Notes: generated by a model not told the origin, from the sequence alone. DNA of 64,000 nt from Bacteroidales bacterium (GCA_021740905.1 JAIOYV010000013.1:1-64000); one strand, 5' to 3'; counted from the stretch's first letter, positions 45,475 to 54,436 are shown. Numbers and translations: made by a program.

Positions 45475-46644
45475 ATGGATCACTTAAAAGTAAAATCGTT
45501 TGGACCTATTGGAGAAGCTGATATAAAATTTGGTGATCTCACCTTATTGATAGGTCCACAAGCAAGTGGAAAGAGTATTCTACTTCAACTTGTAAAGTTG
45601 ATTATAGACAAAAATAATATCCCATCAGTACTGAAACAAAATAATTACGAGTGGGGCAATAAAAAGGAAAATTTCTTGGACTTGTTTTTTGGTGAAAGTA
45701 TGTCTTCAGTCTGGAATCCAGACACTAAAATTTACTCTGATGAAAAGGAATATGTTATAAGGTCATTTCTAGCGAAACAAGGAGTTAGAGAAGCTTCAAG
45801 AACCGAAAAACTCTTTTATATCCCTGCTCAACGTGTTGTGACAATGAGTCAGGGTTGGCCTAGAGCTTTCGGTACATTTGATATCGGAGACCCATTTGTT
45901 CTGAAACAATTTAGTGAGTCTATTCGAGTGCTTATGGAGAAAGAAACCATAATTGGAGACAGTGACAATAGCAATGTTTTTCCAAAACCCAATCGCATTA
46001 AAGAACCACTTAGAAAAATATTGGATGAAAGCATCTTTCATGGTGCCAAAGTAGAATCAGATAATTCAAGTTTAAAAAGAAGATTTCTGTTGAAAGTTGG
46101 TGAAAGCAAACTCCCTTTTATGACATGGAGTGCTGGTCAGAAAGAATTTATGCCCTTACTCCTTTCACTTTATTATCTGATGCCTGCCTCAAAAGTAAGA
46201 TTGAAAAATGACATAAAAACAGTAATTATCGAAGAGCCTGAAATGGGATTGCATCCAAAAGCAATCCAAGCCTTGATGGTTGTTTTTCTAGAACTTATTG
46301 CAAGAGGCTACAGGTTAATTATCTCAACACATTCTCCCGTATTGTTAGAGTTACTTTGGGCTATGAATTATATTAAAAACTTCGGCGGCACCCCTGGTGA
46401 TCTATTCGAACTGTTCTCACTTGAAAAGAATGCTTCAATAGCAAAAACATTCAATACTATTATCAATGAGAAAACTTTTGCAACCTACTTTTTTGATCAA
46501 AACAATAAAGGTGTTGACGTTCGGAATATTTCATCCCTTGACGCTAGCAGCGATGATATGGCAACCTCCAATTGGGGCGGACTTACAGATTTTGCATCTA
46601 AAGCAGGAGATATTGTATCAAAACTTGTAGCAAATGAAAAGTAA
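45475..46644 (+). CDS. RecF/OLD-like ABC-type ATPase (AAA_21/AAA15 class)
   Basis: 389 residues from ATG 45475 (MDHLKVKSFGPIGEADIKFG). The full ABC-type head is present: Walker A GPQASGKS (27-34, Lys33), an ABC-signature-like SAGQKE (about 224), Walker B VIIEEPEMGLHPKA (about 262-275, with the second Glu catalytic) and the H-loop STHSPVL (about 290). A FYIPAQR motif (about 122) resembles the conserved IPA/LPAER segment of AAA15 ATPases in phage-defence and abortive infection systems (AbiL, PARIS, Septu-like). There is no long coiled-coil hinge. Its stop overlaps the next start by 11 bases, so the two proteins are coupled. AT-rich codon use differs from the housekeeping genes, in keeping with recent acquisition. 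Defence role is inferred, not shown. Confidence 0.85.
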   Translation: MDHLKVKSFGPIGEADIKFGDLTLLIGPQASGKSILLQLVKLIIDKNNIPSVLKQNNYEWGNKKENFLDLFFGESMSSVWNPDTKIYSDEKEYVIRSFLAKQGVREASRTEKLFYIPAQRVVTMSQGWPRAFGTFDIGDPFVLKQFSESIRVLMEKETIIGDSDNSNVFPKPNRIKEPLRKILDESIFHGAKVESDNSSLKRRFLLKVGESKLPFMTWSAGQKEFMPLLLSLYYLMPASKVRLKNDIKTVIIEEPEMGLHPKAIQALMVVFLELIARGYRLIISTHSPVLLELLWAMNYIKNFGGTPGDLFELFSLEKNASIAKTFNTIINEKTFATYFFDQNNKGVDVRNISSLDASSDDMATSNWGGLTDFASKAGDIVSKLVANEK

Positions 46645-47116
46645 AAAATACAAACCCAATAAGAAGAAGACATTTAAACAAGCTATCGAAGCCACAGAGG
46701 AGGTTCGATTTTGTTATAAAGAAGGCAAATCGGCAATTTTAAATAGAGAACGAAACAAAGTTGAATTATCGGATCCTAGAAAATGCGGAGGAAGTTTATT
46801 TATAGATCAATGTCTGATTGAACAAAATTTATATGCTCAGGATAATCGTTGGGATTATGCTATTGATTATAATGGAGAGGTGTTTTTCTTTGAAGTACAT
46901 ACTGCAAATACTCGAGAGGTTAGGACTGTATTAAATAAGCTTTCATGGTTGAAAGATTGGCTTAATCAAAAAGCTCCCGAAATAAATATTTTGAAAGCTA
47001 AAACCTCATTTTATTGGGTACAATCAAACGGATCTCACATTCTTAAAAATTCTTCTCAAGAAAGAGAAGTTCTTCAAGAGGGGTTAAAACCGATTTCAAA
47101 ACTAGTTCTTAAATAA
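46634..47116 (+). CDS. Partner of the ATPase, nuclease-like candidate (D...EVH motif)
   Basis: 160 residues, not assigned to a known family. A basic start (MKSKKYKPNKKKTFKQAIEA) is followed by GGSLFIDQCLIEQNLYAQ and a beta hairpin WDYAIDYNGEVFFFEVHTAN, where the Asp (about residue 75) and E-V-H (about 87-89) have the spacing of a PD-(D/E)xK nuclease core with His in place of Lys. KTSFYWVQSNGSH is a third strand. The gene begins 11 bases before the stop of the ATPase gene and nothing else follows it, so they form a two-gene unit. Nuclease activity is a hypothesis. Alternatives are an RNase-like toxin or a small effector regulated by the ATPase. Confidence 0.7.
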   Translation: MKSKKYKPNKKKTFKQAIEATEEVRFCYKEGKSAILNRERNKVELSDPRKCGGSLFIDQCLIEQNLYAQDNRWDYAIDYNGEVFFFEVHTANTREVRTVLNKLSWLKDWLNQKAPEINILKAKTSFYWVQSNGSHILKNSSQEREVLQEGLKPISKLVLK

Positions 47117-47152
47117 CATGAGTAACAACACGTCTAGTATAGTGTCAAAAGT

Positions 47153-47179
47153 CTGGTCTTTTTGCAGAGAAAGAACCAG
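47153..47179 (+). terminator. Weak hairpin after the cassette
   Basis: CTGGTCTTT (47153-47161) pairs with AAAGAACCAG (47170-47179) except for one bulge. It is about 37 bases after the last stop. There is no T-run after it, so it is a weak terminator candidate. Confidence 0.35.
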
Positions 47180-47350
47180 GCATTTAACCCTAATTAGTCA
47201 TGTTTCTTCATAATATTGGGTGGTATTGAAAGCGATAACTTCATTTCTCCTGACTCGGGGATAGAGGGAAATGAACCTCCCATCCCATTTTCTTCATCAA
47301 TCTTACTCTTCATTAATTCAGTCGCAATAATCCAGCTTTAATAAAAACAC

Positions 47351-48229
47351 TCAACCACCCGGATGCTTTTGTGTCAAATCCCCCAATGCTGATTCAATAT
47401 CAGGATAATCGAACTTGAAGCCATTCGATTGGAGTTTTTCTGGAATTACCCAGGGGGCATTTACCATGATTGATGATGCCTCGCCATACAGCAAACGGAG
47501 GATGAATGGGGGGACGATGAAAAAGCTGGGACGTTTCAAGACTTTCCCCAATGCCTTCGAAAATTCTTTGTTGGTGACAGGTTTTGGTGCAACCAGATTA
47601 TAAATACCGTTTGCATTTTTGTTGTTGATGAAATATTGAATGGCATTCATCAAGTCCTTAATGTGAATAAACGACAAGGGCTGCATCCCTTTGCCAATAC
47701 GGCCACCAACTCCCATTTTAAAGGGCCGTGCCATAGTGGGGAAGGCCCCACCTTTTTTGGCCAGTACCACACCAAGTCGCATGATAACCACCCGGATATT
47801 GTGCAGTCCGGTAAATTGCAAATTGCATTTTTCCCAGTCTTGAACCAGGTGGCCAACAAAATTAGGATCGAACGATTGGCTTTCTTCCGAGTGGATTTTT
47901 TCCGATGTTTCGTAAATGCCAATAGCGGAAGCTGCAATATATAAAAGTGGCCTGTCCTTTAGTAATTTAAATGCAGTGTATATTTTCTCGGATGTGTCGA
48001 CGCGGCTGCTCCTTAATTTTCTCTTATAGGATTGCGTCCATCTCTTTAACAAAGGTGCTCCGGCAAGGTTTATCAGCACATCGGCTTCGCGAAAAAACTC
48101 CTTAAATTCGTGAATGTTGCGCTTAAAATGCTTCCTCCCCAATGGCACTACCTCGTGCCCCTCAGCCTCGAACATTTCTTTCAGGGCACTACCAATCAAA
48201 CCACTTGCACCACTAATTACAACCCTCAT
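47351..48229 (-). CDS. TIGR01777 family SDR oxidoreductase/epimerase-like protein
   Basis: 292 residues. The extended SDR fold starts with the nucleotide-binding MRVVISGASGLIGSAL (GxxGxxG), continues with EADVLINLAGAPLLKRW, and has the family-specific C-terminal DUF1731 (FILRLLYGEASSIMVNAPWVIPEKLQSNGFKFDYPDI), as in the sulA-type or YfcH proteins of unknown substrate. The length is normal for the family. No operon partner is close. Such proteins are thought to act as NAD(P)-dependent epimerases. Confidence 0.9.
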   Translation of the reverse strand: MRVVISGASGLIGSALKEMFEAEGHEVVPLGRKHFKRNIHEFKEFFREADVLINLAGAPLLKRWTQSYKRKLRSSRVDTSEKIYTAFKLLKDRPLLYIAASAIGIYETSEKIHSEESQSFDPNFVGHLVQDWEKCNLQFTGLHNIRVVIMRLGVVLAKKGGAFPTMARPFKMGVGGRIGKGMQPLSFIHIKDLMNAIQYFINNKNANGIYNLVAPKPVTNKEFSKALGKVLKRPSFFIVPPFILRLLYGEASSIMVNAPWVIPEKLQSNGFKFDYPDIESALGDLTQKHPGG

Positions 48230-48558
48230 CGATCATCCTTCTTATTGCAAAAAATCAAGCCGCAAAAATATCAATTCTATTGTCGTTTGAAAAGGGATAG
48301 GAATGTTTTTGTTGTGGGTGTACAACAAAATAAACGAATTGAAATAATTGCCGATAGTGATTGTTTTATGAGATCAGATTCCTGCCCCGCCACTGCGGTG
48401 GTTTCATCCAAGCCGAATTACTTTCCATATTGTTTCATTTTCTATTTTACCAAAAATTGGTTACCTTTCGCAAGCTTCTGACACACATTCTCATTGAAGG
48501 GAGAAATGGTTTGGCGTAATTGATGAAATTTATTTAAAATATTAAAAAACTCATAGCT
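48230..48558. other. Intergenic region before the SprB-repeat protein
   Basis: 329 bases, no gene. It holds a GTGGGTGTACAACAAAAT unit (about 48312-48330) related to the ACGACAAAA repeat family and a short CCGCCACTGCGGTGG palindrome (about 48388-48402). Confidence 0.5.
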
Positions 48559-50655
48559 ATGAAAAGCAAATTTTTTCATTTTATATTATTTGTTTCCTTT
48601 CTGTTTTTGACTGTTACCTTGTCGGCGAGTGCCCCTTTCATGCCTTCATCAACAGGCTCTCAATCGACTAATCTTTTCTCCGATGTGTTTCTCATTCAAG
48701 GCATAAGTTGTCCGGGTGCCAACAATGCGGTGGCCGTTGTTGCCACCTTCACAGGCCAGCCACCCTACACGTTTTTGTGGAGTACGGGCGACACCACTGA
48801 TCTTGTCAATAACTTATCCGCCGGTTTTTATACCATAACAGTAACCGAAGCGCAGGGGGCTGTTGATATCCTGGAGCTATTCGTCCCACCTCCAGACCCT
48901 ATCCTTATTACCATCACTCAAATTGGTGCCGACTCGTTAGTGGCGGAGGCAAGCGGAGGCATGCCGCCTTATTCCTATGTTTGGTCAAATGGTTTTCAGG
49001 CACCTCAAATTGGCAATCTTCCTAATGGTTTGTATGAAGTTACAGTTACTGATGCAAACTTATGTTCACAAACTGAAAATTACGAAATTGCGGCCACCGG
49101 GCCAGGCTGGGTAATTTACCCCAACTCCCAATATCATAGCATTGTAATTCCCAGTCAAGCAGATCTTACGGTGAATGGAGACCCTCTGGAACCCGGCGAT
49201 CAGATTGGTGTTTTTTACGATTCGTCCGGAACACTTGCCTGTGGTGGCATTTTGGTTTGGCAAGGTGTAAGCGATACCCTTTTGGCTTATGGTGATATTT
49301 TTACAACCACCTCTGTTGTTGAAGGTTTTTACCCAGGGGAGCAATTTACCTGGAAGATTTGGGATGCTTCGCGAGATGAGGTATTTAAAGCCTTAGTAGA
49401 ATACAATCCTACCGCATTTCCAAATGCCGGGAACTATTCCCAATCTGGCGAAAGTGGAATTATAAAGCTACAAGGATATGCCGAGCAGTTTGTTGGCATA
49501 AATGAAGGATGGGGCATTATGTCTACTTACATCGATCCATTTGAAACCGATATCAATGCTGTTTTATCTTCCATTTATCAGAATTTGATCATCTTAAAAG
49601 ATGAAAACGGAGAGGTTGTTTATCCGGCCTGGAACCTAAACACCATTGGATCGCTTATAATTGGTGAAGGATACCAGATTAAAATGAACACATTAGGGGG
49701 GACGAAAACAACATTTGTTTTGTACATAAATGGCATAAGGGTCGATCCTGATACAGAAATTATTTTACATCCGGGCTGGAATATAATTTCCTTTTTACAC
49801 AAAGAACCTTATCCAATTACTACAATGCTCCAAAGTATCGATACAGTAACTGGAATTGTAAAAGATGAATTGGGAAACCCCTACATTCCAGACGATTCGC
49901 CCTGGGTGCCCCCATTAATCCCTTTGAATAATATCGGCGATATGCAACCCGGTAAAGGCTATAAAATAAAAATCATTGCTAGCAACGATGTTATCCTGAT
50001 GTACCCACCTCCCCCGACGAAAAAATATGAGGTTCCTACAAATATGCCCACTCCGCCAGAACATTTCAATGGGGTCATCAATACAGGAAACAATCACACC
50101 ATGATAATCCCTGTCAATGCGCTGCCGTTCGATCCCGAAAAAGGGGATGAGATTGCTGTGCTTTCCAACAGCCAAATTGTTGGGGCAGCTCAACTTCACC
50201 AGGATTATTTCTGCGTGGCGGTTTTTGGCGATGATGAAACCATTAAAGAGAAAGATGGGCCAGTAGATGGCAATGTATTGCATTTCAGGTATTGGGACAA
50301 TTCGGAACAATGCGAAATAGAATTCAGGGTATGCGAATGGATTGAGGGCGATGATGTGTATGAAATCGACAAAATCAGCATTGCAGGGGAAACTGAATTC
50401 AAAAACGAAAGCGATCAGGTTACCATTTCGGTATATCCTAATCCCAACATGGGCGATTTTAGTTTGCTGTTCGATGGTGTTGAAGAAATTTCCAACCTGG
50501 AAATTACCAATACGCTGGGTCAGGTATTGTACGAATCATCCGAAATTATTACATCCAATCAGGTACTGGAATTTAGCGATTTTATTCCTGGTGTCTATTA
50601 TGCAAAAGTGAAATTCAACGAAACGACAATCCTGAAAAAGATAATTGTTCAGTAA
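48559..50655 (+). CDS. Secreted SprB-repeat/T9SS type A protein of unknown role
   Basis: 698 residues. A signal peptide (about 1-24) is followed by two SprB-like repeats (about 45-115 and 118-178, e.g. PPYTFLWSTGDTTDLVNNLSAG and PPYSYVWSNGFQAPQIGNLP), as in adhesins such as the gliding adhesin SprB, then a beta-rich body with GYQIKMNTLG and GKGYKIKI segments, and a final T9SS type A sorting tail (about 620-698: SVYPNPNMGDFSLLF...GVYYAKVKFNETTILKKIIVQ). It should be exported and attached to the surface. A strong terminator follows at once. Confidence 0.88.
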   Translation: MKSKFFHFILFVSFLFLTVTLSASAPFMPSSTGSQSTNLFSDVFLIQGISCPGANNAVAVVATFTGQPPYTFLWSTGDTTDLVNNLSAGFYTITVTEAQGAVDILELFVPPPDPILITITQIGADSLVAEASGGMPPYSYVWSNGFQAPQIGNLPNGLYEVTVTDANLCSQTENYEIAATGPGWVIYPNSQYHSIVIPSQADLTVNGDPLEPGDQIGVFYDSSGTLACGGILVWQGVSDTLLAYGDIFTTTSVVEGFYPGEQFTWKIWDASRDEVFKALVEYNPTAFPNAGNYSQSGESGIIKLQGYAEQFVGINEGWGIMSTYIDPFETDINAVLSSIYQNLIILKDENGEVVYPAWNLNTIGSLIIGEGYQIKMNTLGGTKTTFVLYINGIRVDPDTEIILHPGWNIISFLHKEPYPITTMLQSIDTVTGIVKDELGNPYIPDDSPWVPPLIPLNNIGDMQPGKGYKIKIIASNDVILMYPPPPTKKYEVPTNMPTPPEHFNGVINTGNNHTMIIPVNALPFDPEKGDEIAVLSNSQIVGAAQLHQDYFCVAVFGDDETIKEKDGPVDGNVLHFRYWDNSEQCEIEFRVCEWIEGDDVYEIDKISIAGETEFKNESDQVTISVYPNPNMGDFSLLFDGVEEISNLEITNTLGQVLYESSEIITSNQVLEFSDFIPGVYYAKVKFNETTILKKIIVQ

Positions 50656-50658
50656 AGA

Positions 50659-50692
50659 AAACGAGGCCGGTGAATTAGAACCGGCCTCGTTT
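50659..50692 (+). terminator. Strong hairpin terminator after the SprB-repeat gene
   Basis: AAACGAGGCCGGT (50659-50671) pairs exactly with ACCGGCCTCGTTT (50680-50692) around an eight-base loop and is followed by a T-rich tract. The left arm starts 3 bases after the stop codon, so this is specific to the gene. Confidence 0.9.
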
Positions 50693-50737
50693 CTTTTAAT
50701 ATGTTTCCATCTGGCTTAAATTGATATTTGATTAGTC

Positions 50738-50835
50738 TCATTCAATTACCAATCGTTCCATAATACTCTCTTTCCCCGAGTTGATTTTCAGGAAATAAAG
50801 CCCCTTGTCGAAGTGCGAAACATCGATCCAACTAG
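50738..50835 (-). pseudogene. Remnant of a T9SS sorting tail
   Basis: Read on the minus strand, these bases encode ASWIDVSHFDKGLYFLKI, continuing NSGKESIMERLVIE and a TGA stop (complement of 50738-50740), the exact pattern of a T9SS type A tail end. No upstream gene body is attached: the acetyltransferase gene ends at 50837 in a different frame. It is the last ~32 codons of a lost secreted protein, left by deletion. Confidence 0.85.
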
Positions 50836-50836
50836 C

Positions 50837-51370
50837 CTAAAAAGACCTGATCTTTTGTAGCGTATACTCATTTAGCCAACCTTCCGAAGTCCTTACCCAA
50901 TCCTTTTTAAGGCCAATAATATCGAAGCCCATCTGCTCGAAAAGGTGGAGGCTGGCTTCGTTATTTTCCAAAATGTTGCAATACAGCTGGTGCAAGCCCA
51001 AAGTGGCAAAGCCATAGTCGATGGTAAGGATCAATGCCTCGCTCGCAATTCCTTTATTGCGTTGGCTTGCATCGATAACAATCCCTAAACCGGCCCTTTG
51101 ATGATAAGGCTCAAAATCAAAAATATCTATACTTCCTACCGGGAATTCCAACTCATCTTCCTTTAAATCGATCATCAACCTCAATTGCTTGACCTGGAAA
51201 ATATCGAGATGCGATTTTTTGATGTACTCCTTTAACAGGAATTTTGAAATGGGGGTGATGGTATTACTTATTTCCCAAAGGCTCTGATCGTTTTCCCATT
51301 TGTAAAGGATGTCGAGATCGGAAGGCTCTGGAGCTCTTAACTTTAGCTGTTCGCTTTCTATTGTTAACAT
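50837..51370 (-). CDS. GNAT family N-acetyltransferase (RimJ/RimL-like)
   Basis: 177 residues. The GNAT fold is shown by LKLRAPEPSDLDILYKWEND at the start, FPVGSIDIFDFEP, the acetyl-CoA site in QRAGLGIVIDASQRNKGIASEAL (pyrophosphate loop QxxGxA-like NKGIAS) and LHQLYCNILENNEASLHLFEQMGF at the end. RimJ/RimL-type enzymes acetylate ribosomal protein or amino-acid substrates. The specific target is not known. Its stop abuts a decayed T9SS tail, suggesting local rearrangement. Confidence 0.93.
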   Translation of the reverse strand: MLTIESEQLKLRAPEPSDLDILYKWENDQSLWEISNTITPISKFLLKEYIKKSHLDIFQVKQLRLMIDLKEDELEFPVGSIDIFDFEPYHQRAGLGIVIDASQRNKGIASEALILTIDYGFATLGLHQLYCNILENNEASLHLFEQMGFDIIGLKKDWVRTSEGWLNEYTLQKIRSF

Positions 51371-51650
51371 AAGAAATATCCCTCATTGATTTGCTGGGAT
51401 AAAGTTATGAAATTATTCTGTAGGTAATAAATAGTTTTTTTGGACTTATTCACAATTTGTAAACAGTCTTCATCCGCAGTTGCCACCCATTCGCTTTCTT
51501 AAAAGAATGAAATTCGAAATTGGGCAGTTAACCAGATTTGATATAGGTCTCTCCTCAATTTCCAATTTCTGATCACACACATCATCCAATTTTCCAACAC
51601 CTTGCCGACTACAAACTACCGACTGAGTCCTGCCGGCAGAGGTCTGAGGA

Positions 51651-53000
51651 CTAAGCTTTCCTGTCCATGTTCCAATTTTCGAGATAATCAGAAATCCGCT
51701 TTAGGAATTGACCACCCAATGCGCCATCCACAACTCTGTGGTCGTACGATAAGGAGAGCACCATGATATGCCTAATGCCAATAAAATCGCCCTGGGGAGT
51801 TTCAACCACAGCAGGTTTTTTCTTTATCGCTCCCACACCCAGAATGGCGACTTCGGGCTGGTTTATTATGGGCGTTCCTGTAATGTTATCGAACGATCCG
51901 AAATTGGTAATGGTAAAAGTCCCGCCTTGTATTTCGTCGGGCAGAAGCTTTGCCTTTCTTGCACGTACTGCCAAGTCGTTCACCGATCTGGCAAGGCCAA
52001 CCAGGTTCAAGCGGTCGGCATTTTTAATTACCGGTACAATCAAGTTCCCGTTCGGCAGGGCTGTGGCCATACCAATATTAATATTTCTTTTTAGGATGAT
52101 CTTTGATCCATCAACCGACACGTTTACATTTGGAAAGTCGCGCAAAGCACGGGCGGCTGCTTCAATAAAAATAGGGGTGAAAGTAATTTTCTCACCTTCA
52201 CGCTTTTGAAATTCATCTTTATGGGTATTTCTCCAGTTTACCAAATCGGTCACATCGGCCTCTACAAATGAGGTGACATGGGGCGATATCTGTACTGATT
52301 TAACCATGTGGTCGGCAATGAGTTTCCGCATACGGTCCATTTCAATAATCTGGTCGCCATCGCCAACTGTAATTGGTGCCGATTTTATCGGAAGGGGATC
52401 TGCTTTCACCAGCGATTCACCTTTGCTCACAGGGTCATTCATCGACTTTGGCACTCGGATACCCAAATCCGATTTCCCACGGTTATCGACATAAAGCAAC
52501 ACATCTTGTTTGGTAATCCTTCCGTCCTGCCCCGATCCCGAAATTGCATCCAATTCAACTAAACTAATGTTTTCGCTATTTGCAATATTGCGCACCAATG
52601 GGGATAAAAACTTGCCAGTTGGAGTCCTGCTTCCAACCGTATTGGGCGAATCATCATCGTTTTCCGTTTCTATTATGCTTTTGTCGGGCGTGGCAAACGT
52701 GTTTATTTCTGGTGCAGGAGCATTGATTTTGTCGGACTCATCTTTCGAAACCGTATCCCCCTCTGTTGTAATAATTGCAATTACATCGCCAACTTTGGGT
52801 ACATCCCCTTCGTTGAAAAACACTTTTGCAAGAATACCATCGGCTGGCGACGGGATTTCAGAATCCACCTTATCGGTTGCAACTTCCACAATCGATTCAT
52901 CCTCTTCAACCTTTTCTCCTTCCTTTTTTATCCATTTGGTAAGGGTTGCTTCTATAATGCCTTCTCCCATTGGCGGGAGATATACTTCAATTTTTGCCAT
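51651..53000 (-). CDS. Dihydrolipoamide acyltransferase (E2) of a 2-oxo acid dehydrogenase
   Basis: 449 residues. It transfers acyl groups from lipoamide to CoA in an E1-E2-E3 complex. The lipoyl domain (1-80) has the modification site Lys44 in VATDKVDSE. A peripheral subunit-binding domain follows (about 132-172: FLSPLVRNIA, GSGQDGRITKQDV) and the catalytic domain (about 215-449) ends with SYDHRVVDGALGGQF (His421, Asp425). Which oxo acid (pyruvate, branched-chain or 2-oxoglutarate) cannot be read reliably; a single lipoyl domain and no neighbouring E1 or E3 leave this open. The lipA and lipB products in this window would lipoylate it. Confidence 0.92.
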   Translation of the reverse strand: MAKIEVYLPPMGEGIIEATLTKWIKKEGEKVEEDESIVEVATDKVDSEIPSPADGILAKVFFNEGDVPKVGDVIAIITTEGDTVSKDESDKINAPAPEINTFATPDKSIIETENDDDSPNTVGSRTPTGKFLSPLVRNIANSENISLVELDAISGSGQDGRITKQDVLLYVDNRGKSDLGIRVPKSMNDPVSKGESLVKADPLPIKSAPITVGDGDQIIEMDRMRKLIADHMVKSVQISPHVTSFVEADVTDLVNWRNTHKDEFQKREGEKITFTPIFIEAAARALRDFPNVNVSVDGSKIILKRNINIGMATALPNGNLIVPVIKNADRLNLVGLARSVNDLAVRARKAKLLPDEIQGGTFTITNFGSFDNITGTPIINQPEVAILGVGAIKKKPAVVETPQGDFIGIRHIMVLSLSYDHRVVDGALGGQFLKRISDYLENWNMDRKA

Positions 53001-53364
53001 ATCTTTAGATTCTATAATTTGCTTTTAGTTAGCCTGATCACTTTATTGTTCAAACAACGATACAAAGTTAGTTGTTCCCATGTTTCTAAAAAAGCCTGAA
53101 TCAATTTTTTGTTCAACATCAATTCACTACAACGGAGTTATTTCGAAATAACTTGACCGCTTCTATGAGTTCTTTTTCTCTTTAACTAACCAAAACTATT
53201 TTTTTCTTCAACAAAACAAACCAATTTTAGAAGTGTTCACGGCGAATTGGGTTACGGGCTATCAGGCAGATGGAAGTCGTGGGATGATTTAAAATTTCTC
53301 CCGGCAAATGCTCCGGTGCTTCATTGCAAGGGAAAAGAGAAAAAGGACTTGATCCCTTTTTGCT
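53001..53364. other. Intergenic region with an 18-base palindrome
   Basis: 364 bases, no gene. It has a TAACTTTG box on the minus strand (complement of 53063-53070), a likely -7 element for the E2 gene, and a perfect palindrome AGTTATTTCGAAATAACT at 53136-53153, about 135 bases upstream of the E2 start, which could be an operator. Confidence 0.6.
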
Positions 53365-54066
53365 TCAATCAACATCCTTCTCCTTCCAGTTGTATACAAT
53401 TTTGATAGAATTATCAAACGAATCGCTAGGACCGGGTGTAAGCCTTTGTTTTTCAGCCTCCTCTTCTTCCTCAATTTCCCATGAATATTTTCTGCGTTGA
53501 GGGCCTTCTTTCCGGTAATAAATGGCCAGTCCAAGTCCACTTAACAATCCCATGGCATGGGCCTCGAAAGAAATTTTTGGGTCGTTGGGGAAGATGCCCC
53601 AGATCAATCCACCGTACATAAAGGCCACAGCCAGGGCGATGGCCAACAATCGGTTATCCTGGCGGAGTGCCCCGCTAAAAAATAAAAAAGCGGCGAAAGC
53701 ATACACCAGTCCGCTGGCCCCTATATGGTAACTTGGCCGTCCGATAAGCCACACAAAAATACCCGTGGCCAACCAAGACACAATAACCACCCGGTGGCCA
53801 ATGCCCCGATAAAAATACAGTATGGCTACCCACAAAATAAACACCGGGACCGAATTTGAAATAAGATGTTTAAAATCGCCGTGAAGGAATGGGGAGGTGA
53901 CGATCCCGGGCAGGCCATACAACTCCCGGGGGAAAATGCCCAACCAGGCAAAACTTTCGTTCGAAGCCAGCTCAAAAAGCTTGACCAACCAGATTACGAG
54001 TAAAAAAAGGCCGGGGAAAACCAGGCTATGATAGATTTTTTGTTTTTCGTTTAGTACTTTGCTCAT
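53365..54066 (-). CDS. Rhomboid family intramembrane serine protease
   Basis: 233 residues from the Met at 54066 (MSKVLNEKQK). About six membrane spans are visible. The rhomboid core is clear: HGDFKHLISNSVPVF (64-78), the catalytic Ser118 in HIGASGLVYAF (GxSG) and the catalytic His170 in SFEAHAMGLLSG. A cytoplasmic acidic C-terminal tail (EEEEEAEKQ) follows. Rhomboids cleave membrane-spanning substrates within the bilayer. The substrate is unknown. A Bacteroidota-type promoter lies upstream (54123-54158, minus). Confidence 0.93.
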   Translation of the reverse strand: MSKVLNEKQKIYHSLVFPGLFLLVIWLVKLFELASNESFAWLGIFPRELYGLPGIVTSPFLHGDFKHLISNSVPVFILWVAILYFYRGIGHRVVIVSWLATGIFVWLIGRPSYHIGASGLVYAFAAFLFFSGALRQDNRLLAIALAVAFMYGGLIWGIFPNDPKISFEAHAMGLLSGLGLAIYYRKEGPQRRKYSWEIEEEEEAEKQRLTPGPSDSFDNSIKIVYNWKEKDVD

Positions 54067-54436
54067 AAGGCCGACCCCTATCAATATTGTTGCCGTTCAT
54101 GATTTCCTGTTCTTTTGTCAGGCAAATATATGTTTTAATGATAAGTAAAAGATTCAAAAAAACTTTCACTTACAGTATTTTGTCCCACAACCCAATACTC
54201 CATCACCCAGATTTCTGTGAATTCTCATTTCATGGTGGAAGATTTTTTTTCAACCCCGGGCAACGTTTTTAACCTCGATTTTGTCTGTGCCGATAAATTT
54301 GGATTAACTTATTGATAAGTGGTGGAAAGAACTGAAAGATCAGGCATTGAAGAAGGAGGAAATTCAGAAAAGTGGATTTAATTTCATATACTTGTACGCT
54401 TATTTTTGATCAACGATTTTATCAAATTTAAATATA
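54067..54436. other. Intergenic region before the two-gene secreted operon
   Basis: 370 bases, no gene. It holds a minus-strand promoter for the rhomboid gene (TTTG, complement of 54155-54158, and TATATTTG, complement of 54123-54130, close to the consensus spacing) and a half-site of the TGGAGTGATGG inverted-repeat family (54191-54206). Confidence 0.65.

Noticed and set aside
45154-47180. A transposon carrying the ATPase cassette
   Set aside because: No transposase or integrase gene and no matching terminal repeats around the cassette. The flanking repeats differ from each other.
50704-50836. A T9SS gene on the minus strand with its body inside the acetyltransferase gene
   Set aside because: The frame of the tail fragment does not continue as a gene body upstream. 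It was called a pseudogene fragment instead.
53289-53540. An 83-codon minus-strand frame overlapping the end of the rhomboid gene
   Set aside because: It overlaps the rhomboid coding frame in another phase and has no family features.
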